From a bacterium BMS3Bbin10 (GTDB lineage: Bacteria; Pseudomonadota; Alphaproteobacteria; Rhizobiales; Methyloligellaceae), in assembly GCA_002897995.1 (NCBI GenBank), contig BDTT01000012.1, positions 1 to 64,000 on the forward strand: DNA of 64,000 bases. Reading direction: 5' to 3'. Positions 1 to 6,852 of the stretch are shown here, one piece after another. Numbering within the stretch: position 1 is the stretch's first letter; each line of letters begins with the position of its first letter. The notes beneath the pieces were generated by a model. The model was not told where the DNA came from. It saw nothing but the letters and a program-made list of their open reading frames with translations, and did no database searches. The translations under genes and the position numbers were made by a program.

Positions 1-83
1 CCACGGTCTCGATTAGTTCCAGGAAGCAGGGACTCAATCAAAGCCCAACTGCGGTCTGTAATGACAAAACGTTCCGGACGCAT
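1..83 (-). mobile_element. IS5-family transposase, 5' end only (cut by window edge)
   Basis: Reading the minus strand from an ATG at 83, the frame is open to the window edge and begins MRPERFVITDRSWALIE, the usual start of IS5-family transposases (MRPERF.L.D..W..IEPLLPG). A strong Shine-Dalgarno (GAGGAGG) lies 7 nt upstream. The region between this start and about position 137 should be the terminal inverted repeat, ending near a CTAA that fits IS5-type target sites. The catalytic DDE part lies outside the window, so integrity cannot be judged. The element abuts the ATPase remnant on the plus strand and probably truncated it. Confidence 0.75.
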
Positions 84-140
84 CGCAAACCTCCTCAAAA
101 GGAAGCTTGAATCACATCAGCGCCGAAAAGGGAATCCTAA

Positions 141-1199
141 ATGTCCACAGACCCTAGTGCTCTTACTAAGAGCGAAAGAAGGGAAATTGTTCAGAGGGCT
201 AAACCGGTTGTAGACAAGGTGCAAATACGGGAACTAAATGAGGTGATCGAATTGTTGTCAGAGGCTATAGCCGACAGAAGTAGAAAATGGTTTCTCATAA
301 TCGATGGTTTGGATGAGCCTTGGGCAGAGCAAAATATACAATATAACTTAATTAGAGCTCTGATTGAAAGCATAAGAACGTTCAGAAAAATGGATAACCT
401 GAAAATAATAGTAGTGTTACGAGATGATCTCTATGAGAAAGTTATATCAAAAACTAAGAGATCTGGATTTCAATCTGAAAAGTATGAAGGTATAATAGCA
501 AAAGTTAAATGGTCGCCAGGGGAACTGAGAATGTTAATAAACAAAAGGATTGAATATTTATTTGTTAGGAAATATGAAAAAAGAAATATAGTTAAACTGT
601 ATGATGTAATACCATCTAACATACGAAAATTTGACACATACAATTTTGTTATTATGCGAACACTGTTTAGACCAAGGGATATTATAGCGTTTATAAATGA
701 AATACTGGAAAATGCGGCTGGAAAAACTGAAATTGGGTATAAGAACGTCAGAGACGCAGAGTTCACTTATTCAAAAAAGAGATTGACGGCGCTGGAAGAA
801 GAATGGTCTTCCATGCATCCAATGTTGGGGAAATATGTGAGTTTTTTGGCAAATAGGAAGGAAAAAATACCGTTTACAGACATATCTGTTCGTGAATTTA
901 TCGAGGACATGGTTTTAGCTATTGTCGAACAAACAGATTCGACGACTGACGGTATTACCGAATTGGCTCAGGAAATTATGAAAAAACAAACTGCAACTCG
1001 TATTTTGAACATGTCGAAAGAGTGGGTGTTATGTTTGTATAAAGTTGGCGCAATTGGTGTGAAACCGGAATTGGGGAGTAAGTTCTTATTTTCACACGCG
1101 GATGGTCACCAGCTGTCTCGGTCCCAACTAAGTAAAGATACAATTTTAAGTGTTCATCCGATGCTGTGGAGATCGCTCAATATCACTCCAAACATTTAA
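141..1199 (+). pseudogene. C-terminal remnant of a Sll1717-type P-loop ATPase
   Basis: 352 codons, AT-rich with many AAA/ATA codons, unlike the GC-rich neighbours. Residues about 48-60 read KWFLIIDGLDEPW, a Walker B-like strand (hhhhDGLDE), followed by a VVLRDDLYEKV sensor-like strand. This is the pattern of the Sll1717/KAP-like P-loop ATPases. Members carry a Walker A about 100-200 residues before this point; none exists here. The ORF starts just a few bases after the presumed end of an IS5-family element, and the ATG at 141 has no convincing ribosome binding site. I infer that the IS removed the 5' half, leaving a pseudogene. The family is unsettled in function; some relatives sit in defence islands. 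Alternative: a short intact protein with an unusual N-terminus. Confidence 0.6.
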
Positions 1200-1347
1200 T
1201 TTTATTAAGTAGGTCAACTACCGAAAGATATTTTATATTTCCGTTCGATTGTACTGTCACTAGTTTTATTTTTCCCATAACATCCAAACATTCTTTTTTT
1301 GCTCGACGGCAATCCGTTGTTACCCTTGGCCAAAACACGTGTTTCAG
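1200..1347. other. AT-rich non-coding tail of the foreign segment
   Basis: About 130 bp of low-GC sequence after the ATPase stop, with T-runs near 1291-1300. Composition changes abruptly to GC-rich near 1330-1345, which probably marks the right edge of the acquired DNA. No supportable gene. Confidence 0.5.
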
Positions 1348-1431
1348 GGGTCCATTCCATTGACGACCCCACTTGTTTGAGAGGTAACGGAATGGATACC
1401 CGGAATAAATCCGGGGATGACGAAGGCGGGT
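1348..1431. repeat. Dispersed intergenic repeat (TGGATACCCGG..CCGGGGATGACG type)
   Basis: GGTCCATTCCATTGACGACC on the left and GGAATGGATACCCGG...CCGGGGATGACG on the right form an inverted-repeat unit. Related units occur at 2006-2116 and 34360-34451. The right half can fold by pairing CCCGG with CCGGG. This resembles the abundant repeats found between genes in many alphaproteobacteria. Confidence 0.6.
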
Positions 1432-1575
1432 ATCCGCACATGGCGCGAAAAAAATCTTATCCCCGCCCCCCAACCTCTCCCATACACTCCGCCGCATCTC
1501 TTCTCCGATAAAGGGGACGCGGCTCGAGACCGTCTTGATCTGAAGGAGAGGAGAGCGGTTCCTGCGAAGGAGTCT

Positions 1576-1654
1576 TTGTTTGCGCTACCGCCCTTCGGGC
1601 TACTTGAGCGCGGCTTTTTAGTTGCGCTACCGCCCTTCGGGCTACTTGAGCGCG
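1576..1654. repeat. Two tandem copies of a 43-bp unit (CTACCGCCCTTCGGGCTACT)
   Basis: The sequence TTGCGCTACCGCCCTTCGGG, continuing into CTACTTGAGCGCG, occurs twice with a 43-bp period (about 1580-1612 and 1622-1654). Each copy holds a small hairpin, GCCC TTC GGGC. Read on the minus strand (CTCAAGTAGCCCGAAGGGCGG then TAGCG) it is a divergent member of the same family as the repeats at 1660, 1788 and 2322. Confidence 0.6.
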
Positions 1655-1659
1655 TTTTC

Positions 1660-1692
1660 GTCCTCAAGTAGGCGATAGCCGGTAGGACAAAC
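1660..1692 (+). repeat. TCCTCA(N)TAG...TAGGACAAAC repeat, copy 1
   Basis: GTCCTCAAGTAGGCGATAGC followed by CGGTAGGACAAAC. It belongs to a family with ends TCCT...AGGA and a trailing ACAAACAAA, also seen at 1788, 2322, 36929-37031 (three inverted copies) and 53198. Confidence 0.6.
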
Positions 1693-1787
1693 AAAATGGG
1701 CGTAACGTGCCTCTCCTTCCCGGGCGTGCCGTCCCGGACCCGGGGGTATTACGGCCCCCGCGCCGAAGTGCTAGTTGGTTTGGAAAC

Positions 1788-1823
1788 GTCCTCATGTAGC
1801 CGATAGGCGATAGGACAAACAAA
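1788..1823 (+). repeat. TCCTCA(N)TAG...TAGGACAAAC repeat, copy 2
   Basis: GTCCTCATGTAGCCGATAGG followed by CGATAGGACAAACAAA. Nearly identical in plan to the unit at 1660. The surrounding 1693-2005 segment has no ORF with a ribosome binding site or a recognisable product. Confidence 0.6.
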
Positions 1824-2005
1824 AAACCAATCAAGACGCCGGGCGGATTTCGCTAAAGATGCCGCGCGCGGGGCGCTGGAAGGCTGCCCCAATAATTCGG
1901 CAAGCGGCCCTTCAGTGCCCCGCGCCAGTCCCCGGGCCGTCAGGCTTGGAAAGCAAAATCCGGGCGACACGCCGCGCCGGGCGTTTTGTGCTGTCCAGTT
2001 TTATC

Positions 2006-2116
2006 CTTCGTCACGCCCGGACTTGACCGGGGGGTCCATTGGGCGGGGCAACAGACGCAGGATGGTATCGGGAGTCCGCATGGATTACCGGGTCAAGCCC
2101 GGTAATGACGAGGGAG
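2006..2116. repeat. Inverted dispersed repeat (CCTTCGTCACGCCCGG ... AATGACGAGGG)
   Basis: The left part reads CTTCGTCACGCCCGGACTTG and the right part GGGTCAAGCCCGGTAATGAC, an inverted pair enclosing GTCCATTGGG. Same family as the units at 1348 and 34360. Confidence 0.6.
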
Positions 2117-2321
2117 GGGGAGGAGACCGCGAACAGGAAGGAAAAGAAGTGAACCCTAGACCCAAACCGCAATCCCCCTTCACCGCCCATTGCCCGCGCT
2201 GGCGCTGCCGCCGGGCGAAGGCGTGCCGGAAGAAAGGTGCTGGGCCTTGCGCCGGGCTTGAGGCCCTGCGGTGCGCGATCCCGGCACGGCTGATGGCGAT
2301 GGTTGCGGCGCTTGGCCGGGC

Positions 2322-2353
2322 GGCCTCATGTAGCCGATAGGCGGTAGGCCAGG
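2322..2353 (+). repeat. TCCTCA(N)TAG...TAGGACAAAC repeat, divergent copy 3
   Basis: GGCCTCATGTAGCCGATAGG followed by CGGTAGGCCAGG. Compensated end change (GGCC...GGCC instead of TCCT...AGGA), so the ends still pair. It lies about 95 bp upstream of the RraA-family gene. A second hairpin (CTTCGCTTG/AGCGAAGCG) follows at about 2362-2382. Confidence 0.5.
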
Positions 2354-2449
2354 AAAAAACCCTTCGCTTGGACAAGCGAAGCGAATGCAATAGTTTCGCG
2401 GCACCTCTCACAAACAAGCAACCACAGGCAAGAAAAGCGAGTTCACCCC

Positions 2450-3115
2450 ATGCCCATTCAGCGCCACGAAACTGATTTCACCGTCCTCGATGCGTCCCGG
2501 CTTGAGGCGTGGCGCGGGCTGCCCCCGGCAGTCGTGTCGGACTGCATGAACCGCACGGGCGTCATGGCCGGGGCGATCAAGCCGGTGGCTTACGGAATGA
2601 CCCTGCTCGGCCAGGCGCGCACGGTCACTTGCATGGTCGGCGACAACTCGGCCCTGCATGTGGCGCTGGGGATGGTGGAGCCGGGGCAGATCCTCGTCGT
2701 CGATGCGGGCGGGTTCGAAGACACCGCCGTCTGGGGCGGGATCATGACGCGCGTGGCGCTCAAACGGCAAGTCGGCGGGCTGGTGATCGACGGCGCGGTG
2801 CGCGATGTGGCGGAAATACGCGAGTTCGCTTTCCCGGCCTTCGCCCGCGCGATTGTGCCCGCCGGCCCGCATAAGGGCTTTGGCGGGGTCATCGACGGGC
2901 CAATCGCCTGCGCCGGATGCCCGGTCAGCCCCGGCGATATCGTCATTGGCGACGATGACGGGGTGTGCGTCGTGCCGCTGGCGCGGGCCGAGGAAATACT
3001 GGCCGCGTCGCTGGACAAGATCGCGGCCGAAGAGGCGACCAATGCCGAGACGGATGAAGGGGTGCTGCCCGGCGCGCGGCTGGGCCTGGGCGAAGCGGAA
3101 GTGATCGGCGGGTGA
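2450..3115 (+). CDS. RraA-family protein, probable HMG/CHA-type aldolase
   Basis: 221 residues, the full length of the RraA/dimethylmenaquinone methyltransferase-like fold. Motifs seen: ALHVALGMVEPGQILVVDAG (residues about 67-86), VGGLVIDGAVRDV (the G.V.DG..RD core that binds divalent metal and the 2-oxo acid), and GDIVIGDDDGVCVVP near the C-terminus. The family includes class II 4-hydroxy-4-methyl-2-oxoglutarate/4-carboxy-4-hydroxy-2-oxoadipate aldolases, oxaloacetate decarboxylases and RNase E inhibitors. Presence of the R/D catalytic pair favours an aldolase/decarboxylase, but the substrate is unknown. The gene is monocistronic, with repeats upstream and a convergent SIMPL gene downstream. 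The name 'menaquinone methyltransferase' would be a historical misannotation. Confidence 0.85.
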   Translation: MPIQRHETDFTVLDASRLEAWRGLPPAVVSDCMNRTGVMAGAIKPVAYGMTLLGQARTVTCMVGDNSALHVALGMVEPGQILVVDAGGFEDTAVWGGIMTRVALKRQVGGLVIDGAVRDVAEIREFAFPAFARAIVPAGPHKGFGGVIDGPIACAGCPVSPGDIVIGDDDGVCVVPLARAEEILAASLDKIAAEEATNAETDEGVLPGARLGLGEAEVIGG

Positions 3116-3231
3116 GGGGCGTTTCCTCCAGAAGAGGTGCCCGGACATCCATGGATGGGCCGGGGGAGCGGGTGGCCGGGTGTGTCCATCAAGGACAAAA
3201 CAGCCTTTCAGTCCTTCATTCCTTCAGCCCT

Positions 3232-3945
3232 TCAGTCCTTCAGCTCCCAGGTCACATTTACCCGCGCCTGCACCTTGTACTCACCGGGCGCGATCGGCAC
3301 GGACGCGGATTTCGACTCAAGCGCGGGGCGGGCGAATCTGGGGCGCGGCGGGCCGGTGACGAAAGCCTCGGTGATGGTCAGCACCTTGTGGAGGCTGGCG
3401 CCGGCGGCGGCGGCGTAAAGGTCCGCCTTTTGCCGCGCATCGGCCATCGCCGCCTTGCGGGCCATGTTTTCAAGCGCCGCGGGCTCGGCGACGGAGAAGG
3501 AGATCCCGTTGATCTGGTTGGACCCCACAGAGACCGCCTGATCGAGAATGGCGCCGAGGTTTTTCAGATCGCGCACCATGATGCGCACCGAATTGACGAC
3601 GCGGTAGCCGATGATCGCCGGCGGCTTGCCGTTCTTGAAGTGCTGGAATTTGGGGCGCACCGAAAAATCCGTTGTCTGGATGTCGCGTTGCTCGACCTGC
3701 TGCTTCTTCAGCGCGGCGCTCACCTGGCCCATGGCGGCGGTGTTCTGGTCAAGCGCCGCGCGCGCCGTTTTGCCGTCGCTCACCACGCCGATGGAAATGC
3801 TCGCGGTGTCGGGGCGCGCCTTGGCGATGCCGGTTCCGGTGACGGCGATGGTGCGCTTGTCAGGGCTCTCCGCGGCAATCGCGGGATTGAGCATCGCCAA
3901 CGCAAATGCAAGCGCGAGAAACAGGGGGGTGAACTTGGCGGTCAT
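3232..3945 (-). CDS. SIMPL domain-containing (DUF541) periplasmic protein
   Basis: 237 residues beginning with a signal peptide (MTAKFTPLFLALAFALAMLN, cleaved after about AIA-A at 24-25). The rest matches the SIMPL/DUF541 fold: RTIAVTGTGIAKARPDTASI, the paired ALDQNTAAMGQVSAALKKQ helix, and the C-terminal YKVQARVNVTWEL strand. SIMPL/BP26-type proteins are exported, often form oligomeric rings, and have no firmly assigned enzymatic role. It is transcribed away from the tRNA gene and convergently with the RraA-like gene. No partner gene nearby suggests a pathway. Confidence 0.85.
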   Translation of the reverse strand: MTAKFTPLFLALAFALAMLNPAIAAESPDKRTIAVTGTGIAKARPDTASISIGVVSDGKTARAALDQNTAAMGQVSAALKKQQVEQRDIQTTDFSVRPKFQHFKNGKPPAIIGYRVVNSVRIMVRDLKNLGAILDQAVSVGSNQINGISFSVAEPAALENMARKAAMADARQKADLYAAAAGASLHKVLTITEAFVTGPPRPRFARPALESKSASVPIAPGEYKVQARVNVTWELKD

Positions 3946-3982
3946 GGGCTCGAAGTCCTTGTTGGAAGCGCGCGCGCAACTG

Positions 3983-4012
3983 TTTCGCGCTGCTGTGAAA
4001 CTCTGTTATAGG
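3983..4012 (+). promoter_or_regulatory. Candidate promoter of the CAU tRNA
   Basis: TTTCGC (3983-3988), 18-bp gap, TATAGG (4007-4012). A start about 7 nt downstream leaves a 15-nt 5' leader before the tRNA. The -35 box is weak. Confidence 0.35.
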
Positions 4013-4034
4013 AGCGGCGGGCGACAAACCCAAG

Positions 4035-4111
4035 GGGCCCGTAGCTCAACTGGTTAGAGCTGACGGCTCATAACCGTCCGGTTGCAGGTTCGAGTCCTGC
4101 CGGGCCCACCA
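4035..4111 (+). tRNA. tRNA with CAU anticodon (elongator Met or Ile2)
   Basis: 77 nt with encoded CCA. The acceptor stem GGGCCCG/CGGGCCC is perfectly paired; D arm GCTCAACTGGTTAGAGC, anticodon stem GACGG/CCGTC around loop CTCATAA (anticodon CAT), and T arm CAGGTTCGAGTCCTG are all canonical. The G1-C72 pair rules out the initiator tRNA, which has a mismatch there. Sequence alone does not separate elongator tRNA-Met from tRNA-Ile2, whose C34 is changed to lysidine. Confidence 0.93.
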
Positions 4112-4200
4112 CGACACGCCGCTTCGCGTAGGGCAGTCCATGACCCCGCTTCATATCCTGTATCTTTCACGCGGCCACGACCTTCAGAAATGAGAGGCGG

Positions 4201-5448
4201 ATGGTGACACTGGACATGGAGTTTGTCGAACGCCGGTTTCCGGCGCTCAAAACCCGTGATTTTGTCTATTTCGACAACGCCGGCGGCTCGCTGGTTCTGG
4301 AAGGCGTCGCCCGGCGGGTCCAGGACTATCTGACGACGTCGAGCGTTCAGCATGGCGCGAGTTACCCGAAATCACGCATTGCATCGCAGCGGCTCCGCGA
4401 GGCGCAGGAAAGCGTGGCCTGTTTCGTCAATGCGAGAGGGCCCGAAGAAGTCATCATGGGACCGTCGGCGAGCGCCCTTTTGCGGACGCTTTCAACCATG
4501 TTGAGCGGGCGCTTTGGTCCCGGCGATGAGATCATCGTGTCGCAAGTAGAGCATGAGGCGAATATCGGAGCCTGGCTGCCGCTGGAGAAAGCGGGAGTGA
4601 ATATCAGGATATGGCCCATTGACAAGGACACGCTGGAACTCGGCACGCAAACTCTGGCCGGCCTTTTGACCGAGCGCACGAAGCTCGTCTGCGTCAACCA
4701 TGTCTCCAATGTTTTGGGCACCATCAATCCGATCCGCGAATTCGCGGATGTTGCCCACGAACAGGGTGCGAAGATCTGCGTCGACGCCGTCGCCTATGCA
4801 CCGCACCGGCTTGTCGATGTCCAGGCCTTCGACGCGGATTATTACGTTTTCAGCTTCTACAAGCTCTACGGGCCCCATCACGCAGCTCTCATCGCGGCCC
4901 GAGACGATCTGCTGGAACTGCCCGGCATCAGCCACTATTTTATTTCCGAGGACGACATTCCCTACAAGTTCCAGCCGGGCAATGTGAACTTTGAATTGTC
5001 ATACGGCTGTATCGGCATTTGCGACTACCTGATTGAGCTGGCAAAGCACCATTCTACCGCAGAGGTTAGCGAACGAGAGTATCTTGCCCAGGCCTTTAAC
5101 GTGATTGCGGCCCATGAGCAGAAACTTTCCGCGCGGCTGCTGGACTATCTGAAATCCGTGCCCGCGGTTCGCATCATCGGTGATGAGAGCGACGATGCGG
5201 GCGTGCGCGTGCCAACCATAAGTTTTGTTGCCGAAGGTCAAGACAGCCGCGCAATCGTGGAGCATATCGATCAGTTCGGCATCGGCATCCGCTATGGCGA
5301 TTTTTACGCCAGACGTTTGATTGAGGCCCTTGGCCTTGAGCGGCACAATGGCGTGGTGCGCGTCTCGATGGCTCACTACAACACTCTGGAAGAGGTGGAT
5401 AAGCTGATAGGGCACCTCGATCCATTGCTGCTGCGCCGGGTTGCCTAG
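4201..5448 (+). CDS. Class V aminotransferase, cysteine desulfurase-like
   Basis: 415 residues. YFDNAGGSLV at about 22, the PLP-aspartate strand KICVDAVAYAPH near 195, and SFYKLYGPHHA near 220, where the lysine forms the PLP Schiff base, identify a fold-type I, class V aminotransferase. Its overall plan resembles the VC1184-like cysteine desulfurase-related group rather than IscS/NifS: there is no IscS-like catalytic cysteine loop that I can see. Substrate unknown. The start at 4201 is preceded by GAGAGGCGG; a second ATG at 4216 is possible. It lies just after the tRNA and 3 nt before the ELM1-type gene, so the two are probably co-transcribed although no shared pathway is apparent. Confidence 0.8.
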   Translation: MVTLDMEFVERRFPALKTRDFVYFDNAGGSLVLEGVARRVQDYLTTSSVQHGASYPKSRIASQRLREAQESVACFVNARGPEEVIMGPSASALLRTLSTMLSGRFGPGDEIIVSQVEHEANIGAWLPLEKAGVNIRIWPIDKDTLELGTQTLAGLLTERTKLVCVNHVSNVLGTINPIREFADVAHEQGAKICVDAVAYAPHRLVDVQAFDADYYVFSFYKLYGPHHAALIAARDDLLELPGISHYFISEDDIPYKFQPGNVNFELSYGCIGICDYLIELAKHHSTAEVSEREYLAQAFNVIAAHEQKLSARLLDYLKSVPAVRIIGDESDDAGVRVPTISFVAEGQDSRAIVEHIDQFGIGIRYGDFYARRLIEALGLERHNGVVRVSMAHYNTLEEVDKLIGHLDPLLLRRVA

Positions 5449-5451
5449 GTC

Positions 5452-6489
5452 ATGAGAACGCTTCGTATCCTTTTTATCTCAGACGGACGCCCGGGCCACT
5501 ACCATCTGGCCGAAGGGGTTATTGCCGCATTGGCGCGGCGTGCAGATGTCGAGACGCAGAGCGTGCTGATCAAGCGCCGCCGCATGGTGCCGGTGCGCTA
5601 TCTACGCGCGCTGGCGACGGCAAGCTGGTGCGCACCCGACCAGCTTTTGAAGATGGGCTATGGGCTCGATGCCGGTGAACTGAAAGGTGCCGATCTGGTT
5701 GTGTCATCTGGAGGGGAGACATTGCCCGTCAATCTCGCCGCCAGGCGGTTGCTCGGCGCGGAGAATATTTTCATCGGCTCGCGCCGCGGCATCGCCGCGC
5801 AAGAGTTCTCGCTGATCGTGAGTTCTTATGAGCGTCACGCTGACTTGCCATGCCATCTGGTGACGCTGAAACCGAGCGCGCTGGACCCCGATGCGCTGGG
5901 CCGGCCCGAGATCGTTCCCGCATTTGGCGCCGGCAACCCGCCCAAACTCGCCGGGCTGCTGGTCGGCGGGGACTCAGGTCTGTTCAAATACAGGCAGGAG
6001 GAATGGCGCGCGCTGTTTGCTTTTGCCAGCGAGGTTTCACATTCATGGGGCACGCGCTGGCTGGTCTCGACCTCGCGCCGCACGCCGCCGGAAATTGCGC
6101 AGGCGGCGTTTGACCTGGCCAAGGACAAGAGCGTGGTCGCTGATTTCATCGACTACAAGCTCGCCGGGCCGGGCACGCTGGAGAAGATTTTCAGCCGGGC
6201 AGATGTAATCGCGTGCTCAGAGGATTCAAGCACCATGATCTCAGAAGCGGTGTGGGCGCGGCTGCCGGTGGTGGGCGTATCGCCGGCCCATCACGCCTTC
6301 AAGCCCGAAGAGCGCGAATACCGGCAATTGCTGAAGCACAACAACTGGTCCCGGTTTTTGCCCATCGCGCAGCTGAGTGCAGATCGTTTCGGGGAGGCTC
6401 TGGGCGAGATCAAACCCCTTAGAGAAAATCCGCTTGAGCGGCTGGCGGGGGAGCTGGAAGCGCGGCTGCCGGATTTGTTCAGGAAATAA
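5452..6489 (+). CDS. ELM1/GtrOC1-family putative glycosyltransferase
   Basis: 345 residues. RILFISDGRPGHYHLAEGV at the N-terminus, an SSGGETLPVNLAAR segment near 82, and the C-terminal SRADVIACSEDSSTMISEAV with VVGVSPAHH match the ELM1/GtrOC1 family (formerly DUF1022). The family is named after a plant mitochondrial fission factor and in bacteria is placed among GT-B-like glycosyltransferases. The E.SS.MISEA segment corresponds to the nucleotide-sugar binding region of GT-B enzymes. It starts 3 nt after the stop of the class V aminotransferase gene, so translation may be coupled. Likely cytoplasmic or peripheral at the inner membrane; substrate unknown. Confidence 0.85.
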   Translation: MRTLRILFISDGRPGHYHLAEGVIAALARRADVETQSVLIKRRRMVPVRYLRALATASWCAPDQLLKMGYGLDAGELKGADLVVSSGGETLPVNLAARRLLGAENIFIGSRRGIAAQEFSLIVSSYERHADLPCHLVTLKPSALDPDALGRPEIVPAFGAGNPPKLAGLLVGGDSGLFKYRQEEWRALFAFASEVSHSWGTRWLVSTSRRTPPEIAQAAFDLAKDKSVVADFIDYKLAGPGTLEKIFSRADVIACSEDSSTMISEAVWARLPVVGVSPAHHAFKPEEREYRQLLKHNNWSRFLPIAQLSADRFGEALGEIKPLRENPLERLAGELEARLPDLFRK

Positions 6490-6511
6490 CCGGGCGGCGT
6501 AAAGGAAAAAA

Positions 6512-6546
6512 GAAGGGCCGCATCTCTGTCCGGGATGCGGCCCTTC
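6512..6546 (-). terminator. Intrinsic terminator, strong in the minus direction
   Basis: GAAGGGCCGCATC and its complement GATGCGGCCCTTC flank an 8-9 nt loop. Read on the minus strand the stem is followed by TTCTTTTTTCCTTT, a good U-tract. On the plus strand there is no U-run, though the stem may still help end the ELM1-type transcript. The only minus-strand unit feeding it is the 31-codon ORF at 6591-6686. Confidence 0.75.
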
Positions 6547-6590
6547 CATTGTCTTGATCGCGGCAAATCACCAAACCGCGTCAGCGCAGC

Positions 6591-6686
6591 TTATGCGCTA
6601 TCTAGATATCTGCAGAGGCAAACATCCAGGTCCACGCAGCCGACGACCGCGACGTTAGGGTTAAAACCCTTTTGACAATGAGACAC
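6591..6686 (-). CDS. Candidate 31-residue cysteine-rich small protein
   Basis: GTG start at 6686, TAA at 6591. The product reads MSHCQKGFNPNVAVVGC then VDLDVCLCRYLDSA: four cysteines, including a CLC motif and CVDLDVC. The ribosome binding site AAAGGAGGTGA is a full complement of the 16S rRNA tail, 7 nt from the start codon, much better than the sites of most genes in this window. A strong intrinsic terminator for the same strand begins 45 nt after the stop. Site, ORF and terminator thus form a compact transcription unit divergent from ettA. I do not recognise the family. The cysteines could bind metal or act in redox chemistry (inference). It could instead be a regulatory leader peptide or the coding part of a dual-function small RNA. 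Confidence 0.6.
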   Translation of the reverse strand: MSHCQKGFNPNVAVVGCVDLDVCLCRYLDSA

Positions 6687-6769
6687 TGGATCACCTCCTT
6701 TCGGTTGTTGATGAGAAGACGAGACCTTGAAGGGCTTCGCGCGATTTCGCAAGGGGTTAATCGGGCGGC

Positions 6770-6798
6770 TTGTGGGCGGCCCGGCAATCGACTAGAAC
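6770..6798 (+). promoter_or_regulatory. Candidate ettA promoter
   Basis: TTGTGG (6770-6775), 17-bp spacer, TAGAAC (6793-6798), 54 nt before the ettA start. The spacing is ideal; the boxes match moderately. Confidence 0.35.
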
Positions 6799-6852
6799 CC
6801 GGCTCGACCCCTCAAGGACAGCGACCAGATTCGCACGAAGCAGCGGAAATCC

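Noticed and set aside
1200-2449. Several 60-140-codon ORFs on both strands
   Set aside because: They run through repeats, have no ribosome sites and encode proline/arginine-rich peptides.
3112-4011. Plus-strand ORF (299 codons) antisense to the SIMPL gene
   Set aside because: The minus-strand product has a signal peptide and full domain; the plus one is arginine/glycine-rich noise.
4054-4353. Minus-strand ORF of 99 codons overlapping the tRNA, C-terminus GRTRTCNRTVMSRQL
   Set aside because: The peptide is the translation of the tRNA complement, a common annotation artefact.
6687-6702. Fragment of a 16S rRNA gene
   Set aside because: Only 16 nt match; no rRNA sequence on either side. Explained by a strong opposite-strand ribosome binding site.
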